NCBI RefSeq assembly: GCF_009711415.1
Contig: NZ_SMLZ01000105.1
Location: 1 to 64,000, forward strand
Direction: 5' to 3'
DNA length: 64,000 nt
Origin: Roseibium denhamense
Lineage (GTDB): Bacteria > Pseudomonadota > Alphaproteobacteria > Rhizobiales > Stappiaceae
Position numbers and translations under genes: made by a program. The notes under the pieces were generated by a model, which worked only from the letters and a program-made list of their open reading frames with translations, had not been told where the DNA came from and made no database searches. Below, piece after piece: positions 8,665-16,653 of this stretch; the first letter of the stretch is position 1, and each line of letters starts with the position of its first letter.

Positions 8665-9372
8665 ATGGGGGATAGGGATGCAAACTCCACGGTGCGTGAG
8701 CGGTTGTCCGGGCTCGGTCTTGCCGATGCGCTCCGCCTGGAAAAGGCCGAGGCGAAAAAACAAAAGCGGCGGGAGAAGGAGGCCCGGCGGGCGTGCCGGC
8801 AGGATGCCCGGCAAGGGGATGCCGAAAGGGGGGATGGCGATAGGCGCGGCGATTTGGACACTGTCGCCTCTGGCCCGGCAGGGACATCTGCCGCCGATAC
8901 GGTCCTCGCGCCGGAGGCAACAGTAGCGGTGCCTTTGCACCCGGACCGGAAGATGGTGTCCGAAGTTGCCTTGCCGGATCTGCCCGCAGCGGCGGAGGGC
9001 AAAGACCCGGAGGCCGGCCCCTTGAAACAGCTGCCCGGAGAAAGCACGGCTGAGATGATCACCCGGCTTTACCAGGCCTTCAGCGGCCAGATGGACCAGC
9101 TTGAAACCCGGCTGGCCGGGCTCTTGCCGGAAGCGGGCGGCATGGCCGACATCGATAAGACAGTGAAAACACTGGCAAGCCTTGCCAAGACGCTGACCGT
9201 GTTGATGGAGCTTCGGGACGCAAATGCGGCGGGGGTCCAGTCAGATACGCAGGCTGATGCCCAATCAGCTGCCCAGGCAGGCGGGGAGGAGAGTGAGTGT
9301 GACGACCCGGATGCGCTCCGTGCGGAGCTTGCGCGCCGCGTTCTCGGCCTTGGCGGACAAGGGGCAGGTTGA
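8665..9372 (+). CDS. GTA small terminase-like protein (g1)
   Basis: 235 residues from ATG 8665, chosen because GGAGG at 8652-8656 is well placed; an upstream in-frame ATG at 8635 lies almost inside the terminator. The first ~130 residues are charged and low-complexity, with a lysine/arginine-rich coiled part. The C-terminal half (ESTAEMITRLYQAF, then DIDKTVKTLASLAKTLTVLMEL and DDPDALRAELARRVL) resembles the conserved end of R. capsulatus GTA g1, the DNA-packaging TerS. Its end overlaps the TerL start by 74 bp. Assignment rests on position plus the C-terminal pattern. Confidence 0.7.
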   Translation: MGDRDANSTVRERLSGLGLADALRLEKAEAKKQKRREKEARRACRQDARQGDAERGDGDRRGDLDTVASGPAGTSAADTVLAPEATVAVPLHPDRKMVSEVALPDLPAAAEGKDPEAGPLKQLPGESTAEMITRLYQAFSGQMDQLETRLAGLLPEAGGMADIDKTVKTLASLAKTLTVLMELRDANAAGVQSDTQADAQSAAQAGGEESECDDPDALRAELARRVLGLGGQGAG

Positions 9373-10645
9373 ACCCGCGCTTGCGGCCCTGAGCGGGGCC
9401 GAGCTTGCGTTTTTGAAACATGACTGGCCGACCTTTGCCCATTCCCATCAGTTGCCCCCGGAAACGGACTGGGGCGTCTGGCTGATGATGGGCGGGCGTG
9501 GGGCCGGAAAGACACGGGCCGGGGCGGAATGGATCCGGGCGCGGGCCCTTGGCCACAGCTGGAGCGGCGCAGCGTTTGCCGGGCGGATCGCCCTGGTCGG
9601 GGAGACTTACGCCGATGTGCGCGAGGTGATGGTGGAAGGGGTGTCGGGGCTTCTGGCCATCCACCCCAAGGCCGAGCGTCCGCGCTGGATCCCGACGCGG
9701 CGGCGGCTGGAATGGCCGAGCGGCGCGGTGGCCCAGGCCTTTTCCTCCGAGGACCCGGAGGCCCTGCGCGGGCCGCAATTCGACATTGCCTGGTGCGATG
9801 AACTTGCCAAATGGCGTTATGCCGAGGAGACCTTCGACATGTTGCAGTTCGGCTTGAGACTGGGGGCGCGGCCGCGCCAGCTGGTAACGACCACCCCGAG
9901 GCCGGTCCCGCTGATCAAACGGCTGATGAAACAGGCCGGAACCGCCATTACCCAGGCGCCGACACGGGCCAATGCCCTGTTTCTGGCCCCCAGCTTTCTG
10001 GATGCGGTGGTCGGCCGGTATGCCGGGACACGCCTTGGCCGTCAGGAGCTGGACGGCGAGCTGATCGAGGACCGGCCGGATGCGCTCTGGTCCCGTGAGC
10101 GGCTGGAGACGATCCGGGTCGACACGGCGCCGGACGATCTGGTGCGGATCGTGATCGCGGTCGACCCGCCGGCCAGCGCAACCCGCACGTCCGATGCCTG
10201 CGGGATAGTGGCGGCGGGGCTGGCGGCAGATGGCAAGGCCTATGTTCTGGCCGACCGCAGCCGCCGTCCGGCAAGCCCCGGCGTCTGGGCGGCCGCTGCC
10301 ACCGGGCTGTGGCAGGGGCTGAAGGCGGACTGCCTGATTGCCGAGGTGAACCAGGGCGGCGACATGGTCGCAAGTGTCATCAAGAGCGCCGACCCGTCGG
10401 TGCCGGTCAAACAGGTGCGCGCCAGCCGGGGCAAGTTCTCCCGCGCCGAACCGGTCGCCATGCTCTACGACCAGGATAAGGTCCGCCATGTGGGCGCCTT
10501 TCCCGACCTGGAGGACGAGATGGCCGATTTCGGTCCCGGCGGCCTGACCACCGGCCGCTCCCCCGACCGCCTCGATGCGCTGGTCTGGGCCATCTCCGAA
10601 CTCATGCTCACTCCCAAGGCAGAACCCAAGGTCAGAGGCCTTTAG
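9299..10645 (+). CDS. GTA terminase large subunit (g2)
   Basis: 448 residues from GTG 9299, eight bases after GGAGGA; the frame is open further up to 9224 but without a ribosome site. DNA-packaging motor: Walker A GGRGAGKT at 65-72, Walker B ending in Asp167-Glu168 (IAWCDE), a coupling motif TTTPRP shortly after, and a C-terminal RNase H-fold nuclease starting IVIAVDPPAS with EVNQGGD later. Length and order match GTA/HK97-type TerL. Normally the portal gene follows directly; here a ~1 kb insertion intervenes. Confidence 0.95.
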   Translation: MTTRMRSVRSLRAAFSALADKGQVEPALAALSGAELAFLKHDWPTFAHSHQLPPETDWGVWLMMGGRGAGKTRAGAEWIRARALGHSWSGAAFAGRIALVGETYADVREVMVEGVSGLLAIHPKAERPRWIPTRRRLEWPSGAVAQAFSSEDPEALRGPQFDIAWCDELAKWRYAEETFDMLQFGLRLGARPRQLVTTTPRPVPLIKRLMKQAGTAITQAPTRANALFLAPSFLDAVVGRYAGTRLGRQELDGELIEDRPDALWSRERLETIRVDTAPDDLVRIVIAVDPPASATRTSDACGIVAAGLAADGKAYVLADRSRRPASPGVWAAAATGLWQGLKADCLIAEVNQGGDMVASVIKSADPSVPVKQVRASRGKFSRAEPVAMLYDQDKVRHVGAFPDLEDEMADFGPGGLTTGRSPDRLDALVWAISELMLTPKAEPKVRGL

Positions 10646-10679
10646 GGGGGCTTCTTGGTCAGATGTGTCTTTTCTTGGT

Positions 10680-10840
10680 GTCACCCCGGCCCTGAGCCGG
10701 GGCCCACTCGCCGCGCGGCTTGGAACGGTGGTGCTTGTATGAAGACTTGCGTCAGCGGATTGCCGGAAGGCAGTGCGCGCCCGGCGCTGCTCTGGAAACG
10801 AGTAGGCCCCGGATCTCCGCTTTGCTCCGTCCGGGGTGAC
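10680..10840 (+). repeat. Palindrome-ended dispersed repeat, copy R1
   Basis: 161 bp bounded by perfect 10-bp inverted termini (GTCACCCCGG at 10680-10689 and CCGGGGTGAC at 10831-10840), with an inner palindrome CCCCGGC/GCCGGGG at the left end. Its interior (10716-10792) recurs with roughly 80% identity in copy R2 at 11185, in the same orientation. It looks like a non-coding REP/MITE-like element. Confidence 0.75.
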
Positions 10841-10880
10841 AGGGTGGTGAAGCCTGTGCTCGGCCGAGGAGCAAAGCGTG

Positions 10881-11162
10881 TCAAAGGCCGACAGATAAAT
10901 CGAGCCAATCCGGATTGGACTTTTCGATCAGCTGGATCTTCCAGCTACGGCGCCATTTCTTGAGCCGCTTCTCCATGGCGATGGCTTCGTCGACATGGTG
11001 AAATGCCTCCGCAAAGACCAGCCGCGTCACGTTGTGTTTGTGGGTGAAGCTCGCAGCGTCGCCCCGCCGGTGCTGGTCTAGCCGGCGCGCTAAATCATTC
11101 GTGACCCCGACGTACAGGGTCCCATGCTTACGGCCTGCAAGAATATAGACGAAGTAAGCCAT
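10881..11162 (-). CDS. GIY-YIG nuclease family protein
   Basis: 93 residues from ATG 11162, with nine more possible upstream. It has the two halves of the GIY-YIG core (YFVYIL near residue 3 and LYVGVT near residue 16), then the conserved arginine-rich helix DLARRLDQHR and the glutamate-bearing AIAMEKRLKKWRR helix. It belongs to the small single-domain group of UPF0213-like predicted nucleases. It runs antisense to the GTA operon and lies 40 bp and 22 bp from two direct copies of the same repeat, so it appears to be cargo or agent of a small mobile unit inserted between TerL and portal genes. Confidence 0.88.
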   Translation of the reverse strand: MAYFVYILAGRKHGTLYVGVTNDLARRLDQHRRGDAASFTHKHNVTRLVFAEAFHHVDEAIAMEKRLKKWRRSWKIQLIEKSNPDWLDLSVGL

Positions 11163-11184
11163 TGCCCCGCGCAATTGCCCTCGT

Positions 11185-11312
11185 GTCACCCCGGGCGACG
11201 TTAGGAGACCCGGGGCCTACTCGCAAGGCGGCTTGTAACGGCGGTGCTTGTTTGACGTCTTGCGTCGGCGGATTACCGGGAGGCCGTGCACGCCCGGCGC
11301 TGCTCCGTCCGG
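11185..11312 (+). repeat. Palindrome-ended dispersed repeat, copy R2 (right end lost)
   Basis: Same orientation as R1: begins with GTCACCCCGG, has a larger inner palindrome CCCCGGG/CCCGGGG, then the shared interior to the CCGGCGCTGCTC segment. It jumps straight to CGTCCGG, missing about 30 bp found in R1 between two GCTC repeats, and lacks the GGTGAC right terminus. With R1 it brackets the GIY-YIG gene. Confidence 0.75.
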
Positions 11313-11360
11313 AATTGATGACAATCTGTGAAGGTTTGGCAAGGTTTCACCCATCGCTCC

Positions 11361-11466
11361 GTCATCCTCGGGCTTGACCCGAGGATCCATTCCGTTCCGT
11401 TGCCCCACGCAGGGCTGATTGAATGGAACGCTCACGGTATGGATCCCGCATCAAGTGCGGGATGAC
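11361..11466. repeat. Inverted pair of REP-like palindromes
   Basis: Left unit at 11361-11390 (GTCATCCTCGGG CTTGA CCCGAGGATCC type) and right unit at 11439-11466, which is the same motif in reverse orientation (GGATCCCGCATCAAGTGCGGGATGAC reads back as GTCATCCCGC...). About 48 bp separate them. Each unit is itself a hairpin. This motif class is a common extragenic palindrome in alphaproteobacteria; here it forms the right part of the insertion before the portal gene. Confidence 0.7.
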
Positions 11467-11632
11467 AGCGGAGGATGTGGTGGGCTCTCACCTTTCGCGG
11501 TTAACGGCCGTCAAAGCAGCGAGTTGATGACAGCTGCGGGGTAACGGCGGACGGCGTGTCGCCGGCGAATTGATTCAATGCCTCAACGGCTTGAGCCATA
11601 CCTTGAACACTCATGAAAAGGGCAGGAATATC

Positions 11633-12823
11633 ATGCGGTTAAGAGACGCCCTTGAATCGGTCTTTCGCCCAGATGCCGTGGCGGCAGTGGAGCAAAAAGC
11701 CTCGCGGGCCGGTGCGCTGCTGGCATTGCAGGGGCCGTCACAGCCCGTGTGGAGCCCGCGCGATTATGCAGCCCTTGCACGCGAAGGCTTTGCCAAAAAC
11801 CCCGTCGTTTACCGCGCGGTGCGGCTCGTATCGGAGGCCGCTGCCAGCGTGCCGCTGCTGCTCTTCGATGGTGCGGATGAGCTGGACGTGCACCCGCTTC
11901 TGGACTTGCTGGCCCGTCCGAACGGCCAGGAGGCGGGTGCCGATTTTCTGGAAGGTCTATACGGCCATTTGCTGGTGGCCGGAAATGCCTATCTCGAGCA
12001 GGTCCCGGTCAATGACCGGCCCCGCGAACTCTACTGCCTGCGCCCTGACCGGGTGAAAGTGGTGCCGGGGCCGGAAGGTTGGCCGGAAGCCTTTGACTAT
12101 ACGGTTGGCGGGCGCACCGTCCGGCTGAGCGGTACCGCAGACGAGGGGATCGCTCCGGTCCGGCACCTGAAGCTGTTTCATCCACTCAACGATCACTACG
12201 GGTTTGCGCCCGTGGAAGCAGCGCAAATGGCGCTGGATATTCACAATGCGGCGGCGGGCTGGAACAAGGCTTTGCTCGACAATGCGGCCCGCCCGTCCGG
12301 CGCGCTGATTTACGGGGCGGGCGATGCGCTCAATCTGTCGTCCGACCAGTTCGACCGCCTGAAAGCAGAACTGGAAGACGGCTATCAAGGCGCGCGCAAT
12401 GCCGGGCGGCCGCTGCTTCTGGAAGGCGGGCTCGACTGGAAGCCGATGGGCCTCACACCGAAGGACATGGATTTCATTGAGGCCAAGAACCAGGCGGCAC
12501 GGGAAATCGCGCTCGCCTTCGGGGTGCCACCGATGCTGCTCGGTATTCCGGGCGACAACACCTATTCAAATTATCAGGAGGCGGGACGGGCGCTTTGGCG
12601 CGGTGCGGTTCTGCCGCTGGTCCGCCGCACCGCCAGCCATCTGGCCGCCTGGCTCGGCCCGGCCTATGGCGGCCAGCTGAAACTGGTGCCGGATCTCGAT
12701 GCGATCGAGGCCCTGTCGGCGGAGCGCGAAACGCTTTGGCGCAGGGTCGGGGCCGCGGAGTTCCTCTCGGACGATGAAAAGCGGGCGGCCGTCGGCTATG
12801 GCCCGCGCCCGGAGGCAGACTGA
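11633..12823 (+). CDS. GTA/HK97-type portal protein (g3)
   Basis: 396 residues from ATG 11633 (MRLRDALESVF) with AAGGGCAGGA upstream; the frame continues up to 11570 without support. The dodecameric portal forms the DNA channel at the capsid vertex. The sequence shows the HK97 portal landmarks: FAKNPVVYRAVRLVSEAAASV, the LRPDRVKVVPG segment, HPLNDHYGFAPVEAAQMAL and the conserved AFGVPPMLLGIPGDNTYSNYQEA region near residue 300. It ends overlapping the next gene by one base (TGATG), so translation is coupled. Confidence 0.95.
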   Translation: MRLRDALESVFRPDAVAAVEQKASRAGALLALQGPSQPVWSPRDYAALAREGFAKNPVVYRAVRLVSEAAASVPLLLFDGADELDVHPLLDLLARPNGQEAGADFLEGLYGHLLVAGNAYLEQVPVNDRPRELYCLRPDRVKVVPGPEGWPEAFDYTVGGRTVRLSGTADEGIAPVRHLKLFHPLNDHYGFAPVEAAQMALDIHNAAAGWNKALLDNAARPSGALIYGAGDALNLSSDQFDRLKAELEDGYQGARNAGRPLLLEGGLDWKPMGLTPKDMDFIEAKNQAAREIALAFGVPPMLLGIPGDNTYSNYQEAGRALWRGAVLPLVRRTASHLAAWLGPAYGGQLKLVPDLDAIEALSAERETLWRRVGAAEFLSDDEKRAAVGYGPRPEAD

Positions 12824-13017
12824 TGGAGACCCTGGTGGACAGTGTCGTCACCCGCGGGGATCTCGCGCATCTGGCCCTGTTCTTGTGGGCGGCAACAGTG
12901 ACGGCCCTCAATCTGGCGCTGGTGCGCGAGCTCAGCCAGTCGAACCGGCGGTTTTCCGACTTCGTGAACGAGATTGCCCGGCTCAACCGGCGCCTTCAGG
13001 GGCTGACCGGCCGCTGA
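12823..13017 (+). CDS. GTA small membrane protein (g3.5 position)
   Basis: 64 residues. One transmembrane helix (residues about 13-33, LAHLALFLWAATVTALNLALV) followed by a charged amphipathic tail. Its size and location between portal and protease match orfg3.5 of the R. capsulatus GTA; function unknown. The start overlaps the portal stop by one base. Confidence 0.75.
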   Translation: METLVDSVVTRGDLAHLALFLWAATVTALNLALVRELSQSNRRFSDFVNEIARLNRRLQGLTGR

Positions 13018-13053
13018 CGCTAGCGGATTTTCAAACCAAACAAGGAGGTGTCC

Positions 13054-13248
13054 ATGAGCCTCGATGCAAACGTGACCGCACGGCCGCGCGCAAAACCCTG
13101 CGCGGCATCCGGAACTGAAAAGCGCTCGGCCAGCGGGCGCCGGGTCGAACATTTGCTGGTGTTCCGCGATTTTGCCGGAACGCTGTTTCATCTGGCGAGT
13201 GCGATCAATGTGCCGGAGGCCCGGCCCGTTCGGGAGACCCGCACATGA
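13054..13248 (+). CDS. Small basic protein of unknown function between g3.5 and protease
   Basis: 64 residues from ATG 13054 with a near-perfect AAGGAGGTG ribosome site at 13042-13050. The N-terminal half is basic (RPRAKPCAAS..KRSASGRR); the second half has a hydrophobic amphipathic segment (VEHLLVFRDFAGTLFHLASAI). The stop overlaps the protease start by four bases (ATGA), the coupling seen throughout this operon, which argues it is translated. I know no named family; it has no counterpart in the numbered R. capsulatus set that I recall. Confidence 0.6.
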   Translation: MSLDANVTARPRAKPCAASGTEKRSASGRRVEHLLVFRDFAGTLFHLASAINVPEARPVRETRT

Positions 13249-13679
13249 CTGCGCCAGCCGAACGGCCGGTCCGGTTTGCAGGTTATGCCAGCTTGTTCGA
13301 AACGCTTGACGGCGCCGGAGACCGGATCATGGCCGGGGCATTTCGCAAGAGCCTCAGACAGCGGGGGGTGTCGCGCACTGCGATGCTCTGGCAGCACGAT
13401 CCGGAACGCCCGATCGGGCGCTGGACCAGGCTGATCGAGACTGAGGACGGATTGTGGGCCGAGGGCGAGCTGACCACCGGAGTTGGATTGGCTGCGGAAG
13501 CCGCGCGCCTGCTTGCGGGCGGGGCGATGAACGGCCTGTCCATCGGTTTTAAGGCGCGCATGGCACAGCGCTCCGCCAACCGCCGCGAACGTTTATTGAG
13601 CGAGATCGACCTTTGGGAGATCTCGCTGGTGACCTTTCCGCAAATGGAGGAGGCGCGGGTGCGCTTTCTTTCAAACTGA
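13245..13679 (+). CDS. HK97-family prohead protease (g4)
   Basis: 144 residues. Herpesvirus-assemblin-fold protease that trims the capsid delta domain. Candidate catalytic residues are His51 in LWQHDPERPIG and Ser99 in MNGLSIGF, both in the family's conserved contexts, and RFAGYASLF at the N terminus is typical. It immediately precedes the capsid gene as in other HK97-like modules. Confidence 0.93.
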   Translation: MTAPAERPVRFAGYASLFETLDGAGDRIMAGAFRKSLRQRGVSRTAMLWQHDPERPIGRWTRLIETEDGLWAEGELTTGVGLAAEAARLLAGGAMNGLSIGFKARMAQRSANRRERLLSEIDLWEISLVTFPQMEEARVRFLSN

Positions 13680-13709
13680 TCCCACGATCCCCTTGCAAGG
13701 AGACCAGAC

Positions 13710-15074
13710 ATGACAGCGACTTCCGATACCGGTATGGCCGGCCTGGAAACCAAGGCTTTCGAGATCAAGGCGGACATGCCGGGATCCGCTCTGCCGCCCG
13801 TGCCGCCCATTTCGCAATTGCCGGGCTCGCCTGCGGCGCCTGCATCAGATGTCAACACAAGCGGCGCCGATGTGGCTCGCAGCTTCGACAGTTTTTTCCA
13901 GACGTTCGAGGCCTACCGCTCGGTGAATGATGCGCGGATCGCGGAGATCGAAAACCGGGGCAGCGCCGACATACTCACGCTTGAAAAGCTGGACCGGCTC
14001 GACAGTGCGCTGAATGCCACCCAAAGGCGGCTCGACGACCTCAGCCTGAAGACCCGACGGCCGCAATTGTCCGGCCATGAGACGCGCGCCTCCTCGCCCG
14101 CAGTGCTGGAGCATAAGGCCGCTTTCGAGGCCTATGTGCGCTCCGGCCGGGAGCAGATGTTGCGTCCGCTTGAACCCAAGGCCCTGGCGGCCGGATCCGA
14201 TCCCGACGGCGGATATCTGGTCCCCGAACAGACCGAAACGGAAATCATGCGGCGGCTCGCGCAGGTATCTCCCATAAGGGCAATCGCAGGCAGCCGTCAG
14301 GTGTCTTCGGCAACCTACAAAAAACCGTTTTCGGTCACCGGGCCCCAGGCAGGCTGGGTGGGGGAAACTGATGCCCGGCCGGAAACGAACGCGCCGCAAT
14401 TGGCTGAACTGACCTTTCCGGCGATGGAGCTTTACGCCATGCCGGCGGCCACCGCGACCTTGCTTGAGGATGCGGCCGTCAACATGGACCAGTGGATTGC
14501 CGAGGAAGTGGAAACCGCCTTTGCCGAGCAGGAAGGGGCGGCTTTCGTCAATGGCGATGGCGTGAACAAACCCACCGGCTTCCTGTCGGTCCCGCAAGTG
14601 GCTGAGACCAGCTGGGCCTGGGGATCGCTTGGCACGCTATCAACTGGCGAGGCCGGAGGGTTTCCAACGCTGGCACCTGCCGACAAGCTGATCGACCTGA
14701 TCTACACGCTCAAGAGCGGTTACCGGCAAAACGCACGCTTTGTCATGAACCGGAAGACGCAAGGCGAGGTGCGCAAGCTCAAGGATGCGGATGGAAATTA
14801 TCTCTGGCAGCCGCCAAGCGGGCCGGGCGCCAGCGCCACTTTGTTCAACTATCCGGTGACGGAAGCCGAAGACATGCCGAACATGGCGATTGATGCAACG
14901 GCCATCGCCTTTGGTGATTTCCGGCGCGGCTATCTGGTGGTTGACCGGATGGGCGTGCGGCTGCTGCGCGATCCGTATTCGGCCAAACCCTATGTGCTGT
15001 TTTACACCACCAAACGGGTCGGCGGCGGCGTTCAGGACTATGATGCCATCAAATTGCTGACCTTTTCAGCGTAA
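13710..15074 (+). CDS. HK97-fold major capsid protein (g5)
   Basis: 454 residues with AAGGAGA before the ATG. Residues ~1-125 are a flexible, partly coiled scaffold (delta) domain expected to be cut off by the protease. The capsid domain then starts near EHKAAFEAYVRSG, with the family signature GGYLVPEQTETEIMRRL and, later, FVMNRKTQGEVRKLKDADGNYLW and FGDFRRGYLVVDRMGVRLLRDPY. Length is normal and no damage is seen. A 248-bp spacer with a terminator-like hairpin follows, so capsid may be produced in excess over tail genes. Confidence 0.95.
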   Translation: MTATSDTGMAGLETKAFEIKADMPGSALPPVPPISQLPGSPAAPASDVNTSGADVARSFDSFFQTFEAYRSVNDARIAEIENRGSADILTLEKLDRLDSALNATQRRLDDLSLKTRRPQLSGHETRASSPAVLEHKAAFEAYVRSGREQMLRPLEPKALAAGSDPDGGYLVPEQTETEIMRRLAQVSPIRAIAGSRQVSSATYKKPFSVTGPQAGWVGETDARPETNAPQLAELTFPAMELYAMPAATATLLEDAAVNMDQWIAEEVETAFAEQEGAAFVNGDGVNKPTGFLSVPQVAETSWAWGSLGTLSTGEAGGFPTLAPADKLIDLIYTLKSGYRQNARFVMNRKTQGEVRKLKDADGNYLWQPPSGPGASATLFNYPVTEAEDMPNMAIDATAIAFGDFRRGYLVVDRMGVRLLRDPYSAKPYVLFYTTKRVGGGVQDYDAIKLLTFSA

Positions 15075-15272
15075 GGCAGCATTTTTTTACAGCGCTCGGC
15101 TGGCCGTGAAAGCGGCAGAAAAACAGTGGTTTACGAGATCTCTTATGGGAACTGAGAAGCCAATTTTCAATTGGCCGATGGTCTCGCAAGCTTCACGACA
15201 TCTTGCGTTGCAAGTCTTAACCTGCAGGCCCACATCCGTTCATGAACGATGAGGGTCGTTCCTCCCCTGACT

Positions 15273-15309
15273 GGCGCCGGGCTTCTTGAAGCTGCGGCGC
15301 CTTCTTTTT
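15273..15309 (+). terminator. Terminator-like hairpin between capsid and g6
   Basis: Seven-pair stem GGCGCCG 15273-15279 with CGGCGCC 15295-15301, extended by an inner GCTT/AAGC stem, then a T-rich tract at 15302-15309. It ends 13 bases before the g6 start. A second, weaker hairpin (GCCAATT/AATTGGC) is at 15159-15175. Partial termination here would raise capsid relative to connector and tail proteins. Confidence 0.6.
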
Positions 15310-15321
15310 GGGTGACGTTTC

Positions 15322-15891
15322 ATGACATCGACACGACTTTTGGAGCCGGCGGCAGAGCCCGTCGCGCTGGAGGATATGCGCGCGCATCTGCGCCTGACCT
15401 CCACCGAAGAGGACACAAGCCTTGCCGGCTACATCAAGGCCGCGCGCAGCCACATCGAACAGTCCACCCGAAGGGCGCTGATCGCCCAGGGCTGGCGCCT
15501 TTATCTGGATGCCTGGCCGGACGGACGGGTTGTGCGCCTGCCGGTCTCGCCGGTCCTGTCCATCGACCAGATCACGGTTTTTGATCTGGAGGGAACACCG
15601 GTCGCCTTGTCGCCAAACGACTGGACGCTGGACCGGTCACACCATCCCGAGCGGCTGAAAATCAAGCTTGGGGCCGGGCTGCCCGCAAGCAAGATGCTTG
15701 CAGCGGAGATTGATTTCACTGCCGGCTATGGGCCTGCGGCTGAGGATGTCCCGGAAGACTTCCGCCAGGCGATCCGAATGCTGGCCGGCCACTGGTTCGA
15801 GCACCGGGAAGCCGGAAGCGAGCTATCTGTGGCCACCCTGCCGCATGGGCTCGACCGGTTGTTGTCGACGGCACGGGTGCCGCTCCTATGA
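15322..15891 (+). CDS. GTA head-tail connector / phiE125 gp8-like protein (g6)
   Basis: 189 residues. Typical of the gp6/gp8 adaptor family: N-terminal EPVALEDMRAHLRLTSTEED followed by LAGYIKAARSHIEQSTRRALI and the LPVSPVLSIDQITVFD segment, then PEDFRQAIRMLAGHWFEHRE near the C terminus. It should form the ring below the portal. Its stop overlaps the g7 start by four bases. Confidence 0.88.
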   Translation: MTSTRLLEPAAEPVALEDMRAHLRLTSTEEDTSLAGYIKAARSHIEQSTRRALIAQGWRLYLDAWPDGRVVRLPVSPVLSIDQITVFDLEGTPVALSPNDWTLDRSHHPERLKIKLGAGLPASKMLAAEIDFTAGYGPAAEDVPEDFRQAIRMLAGHWFEHREAGSELSVATLPHGLDRLLSTARVPLL

Positions 15892-16208
15892 GCGCGGGCC
15901 GTTACAGGGTGCCGGTGGTCTTGCAAAAGCCGGTGGAAACGCGTCCTGCCGGCGGGTCGGTCACGGTCACCTACCAGACCATCGCCACGGCCTTTGCGTC
16001 CATCCGGCTCATCGGCCAGCAGGAGCGCTTTTCCGAAGAGCGGCAGACAAGCGGCAACACCTACGAAATCCGGCTGCGGCGCCGGTCCGGGCTGACCGGC
16101 GGCTGGCGCATCCTGACCGGGTTTCAGGAATTCCGGGTTCTGTCCGCAGCCGATGGCGACCAGCGGCGGCGGGAACTCGTCTGCCTGACCGAAGAGGTGA
16201 CGTCATGA
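15888..16208 (+). CDS. Head-tail adaptor / head closure protein (g7)
   Basis: 106 residues. Small beta-barrel stopper of the SPP1 gp16-like family: RYRVPVVLQKPVETRPAGGSVTVTY, then FASIRLIGQQERFSEERQ and WRILTGFQEFRVLSA. Overlaps genes on both sides by ATGA junctions, indicating tight coupling in the connector block. Confidence 0.85.
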   Translation: MSAGRYRVPVVLQKPVETRPAGGSVTVTYQTIATAFASIRLIGQQERFSEERQTSGNTYEIRLRRRSGLTGGWRILTGFQEFRVLSAADGDQRRRELVCLTEEVTS

Positions 16209-16621
16209 GCCTTCAAAACGTGCAGACGGCGCTCAGGGAAGCGCTGTTTTCGGTCCTTGAAGGGGACGGCACCTTGAGCGGACTGATCGGGTCCGGCGGG
16301 ATTTTCGATGCCGTTCCGCGTGCGCAGGCCTTTCCCTATCTGGTGCTGGAGGTTTTGGAAACAAAACCACTGCTGGCGGAGATCGCGGATGGGGCCGTTC
16401 ATGAGCTTGTCCTGAGCGTTTTCAGCCGCGGACCCAGCCGGGACGAGGCGGCAGATGCGGCCGGACGGGCGGCGGACATTCTCATGCACGGCCCGGTAAC
16501 TCTCTCCGGCCACCGGCTGGTCAATCTGACCCTGACCAATGTGGTGAGCCGCAAGTTGCGGGATGGGCGCGGGTTCCGTGCCGCTTGCGCGATCCGGGCG
16601 GTGACCGAGCCGCTGAATTGA
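16205..16621 (+). CDS. GTA DUF3168 tail-terminator-like protein (g8)
   Basis: 138 residues from ATG 16205, coupled to g7 by an ATGA overlap; a much longer upstream frame exists but would run through g6 and g7. DUF3168 pattern: VQTALREALFSVLEGDGTLSGLIG, AFPYLVLEVLETKPL and HRLVNLTLTNVVSRKLRDGRGFRAACAIRAVTE. In the family this acts as the tail terminator joining tail tube to head. Confidence 0.88.
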   Translation: MSLQNVQTALREALFSVLEGDGTLSGLIGSGGIFDAVPRAQAFPYLVLEVLETKPLLAEIADGAVHELVLSVFSRGPSRDEAADAAGRAADILMHGPVTLSGHRLVNLTLTNVVSRKLRDGRGFRAACAIRAVTEPLN

Positions 16622-16653
16622 GACGCCACAAGTAAGACACACGGGAGGCTGGG

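Noticed and set aside
9080-10684. 534-codon open frame on the minus strand across the terminase
   Set aside because: Mirror of the high-GC TerL gene; low-complexity translation with no start signal, while TerL has both ATPase motifs.
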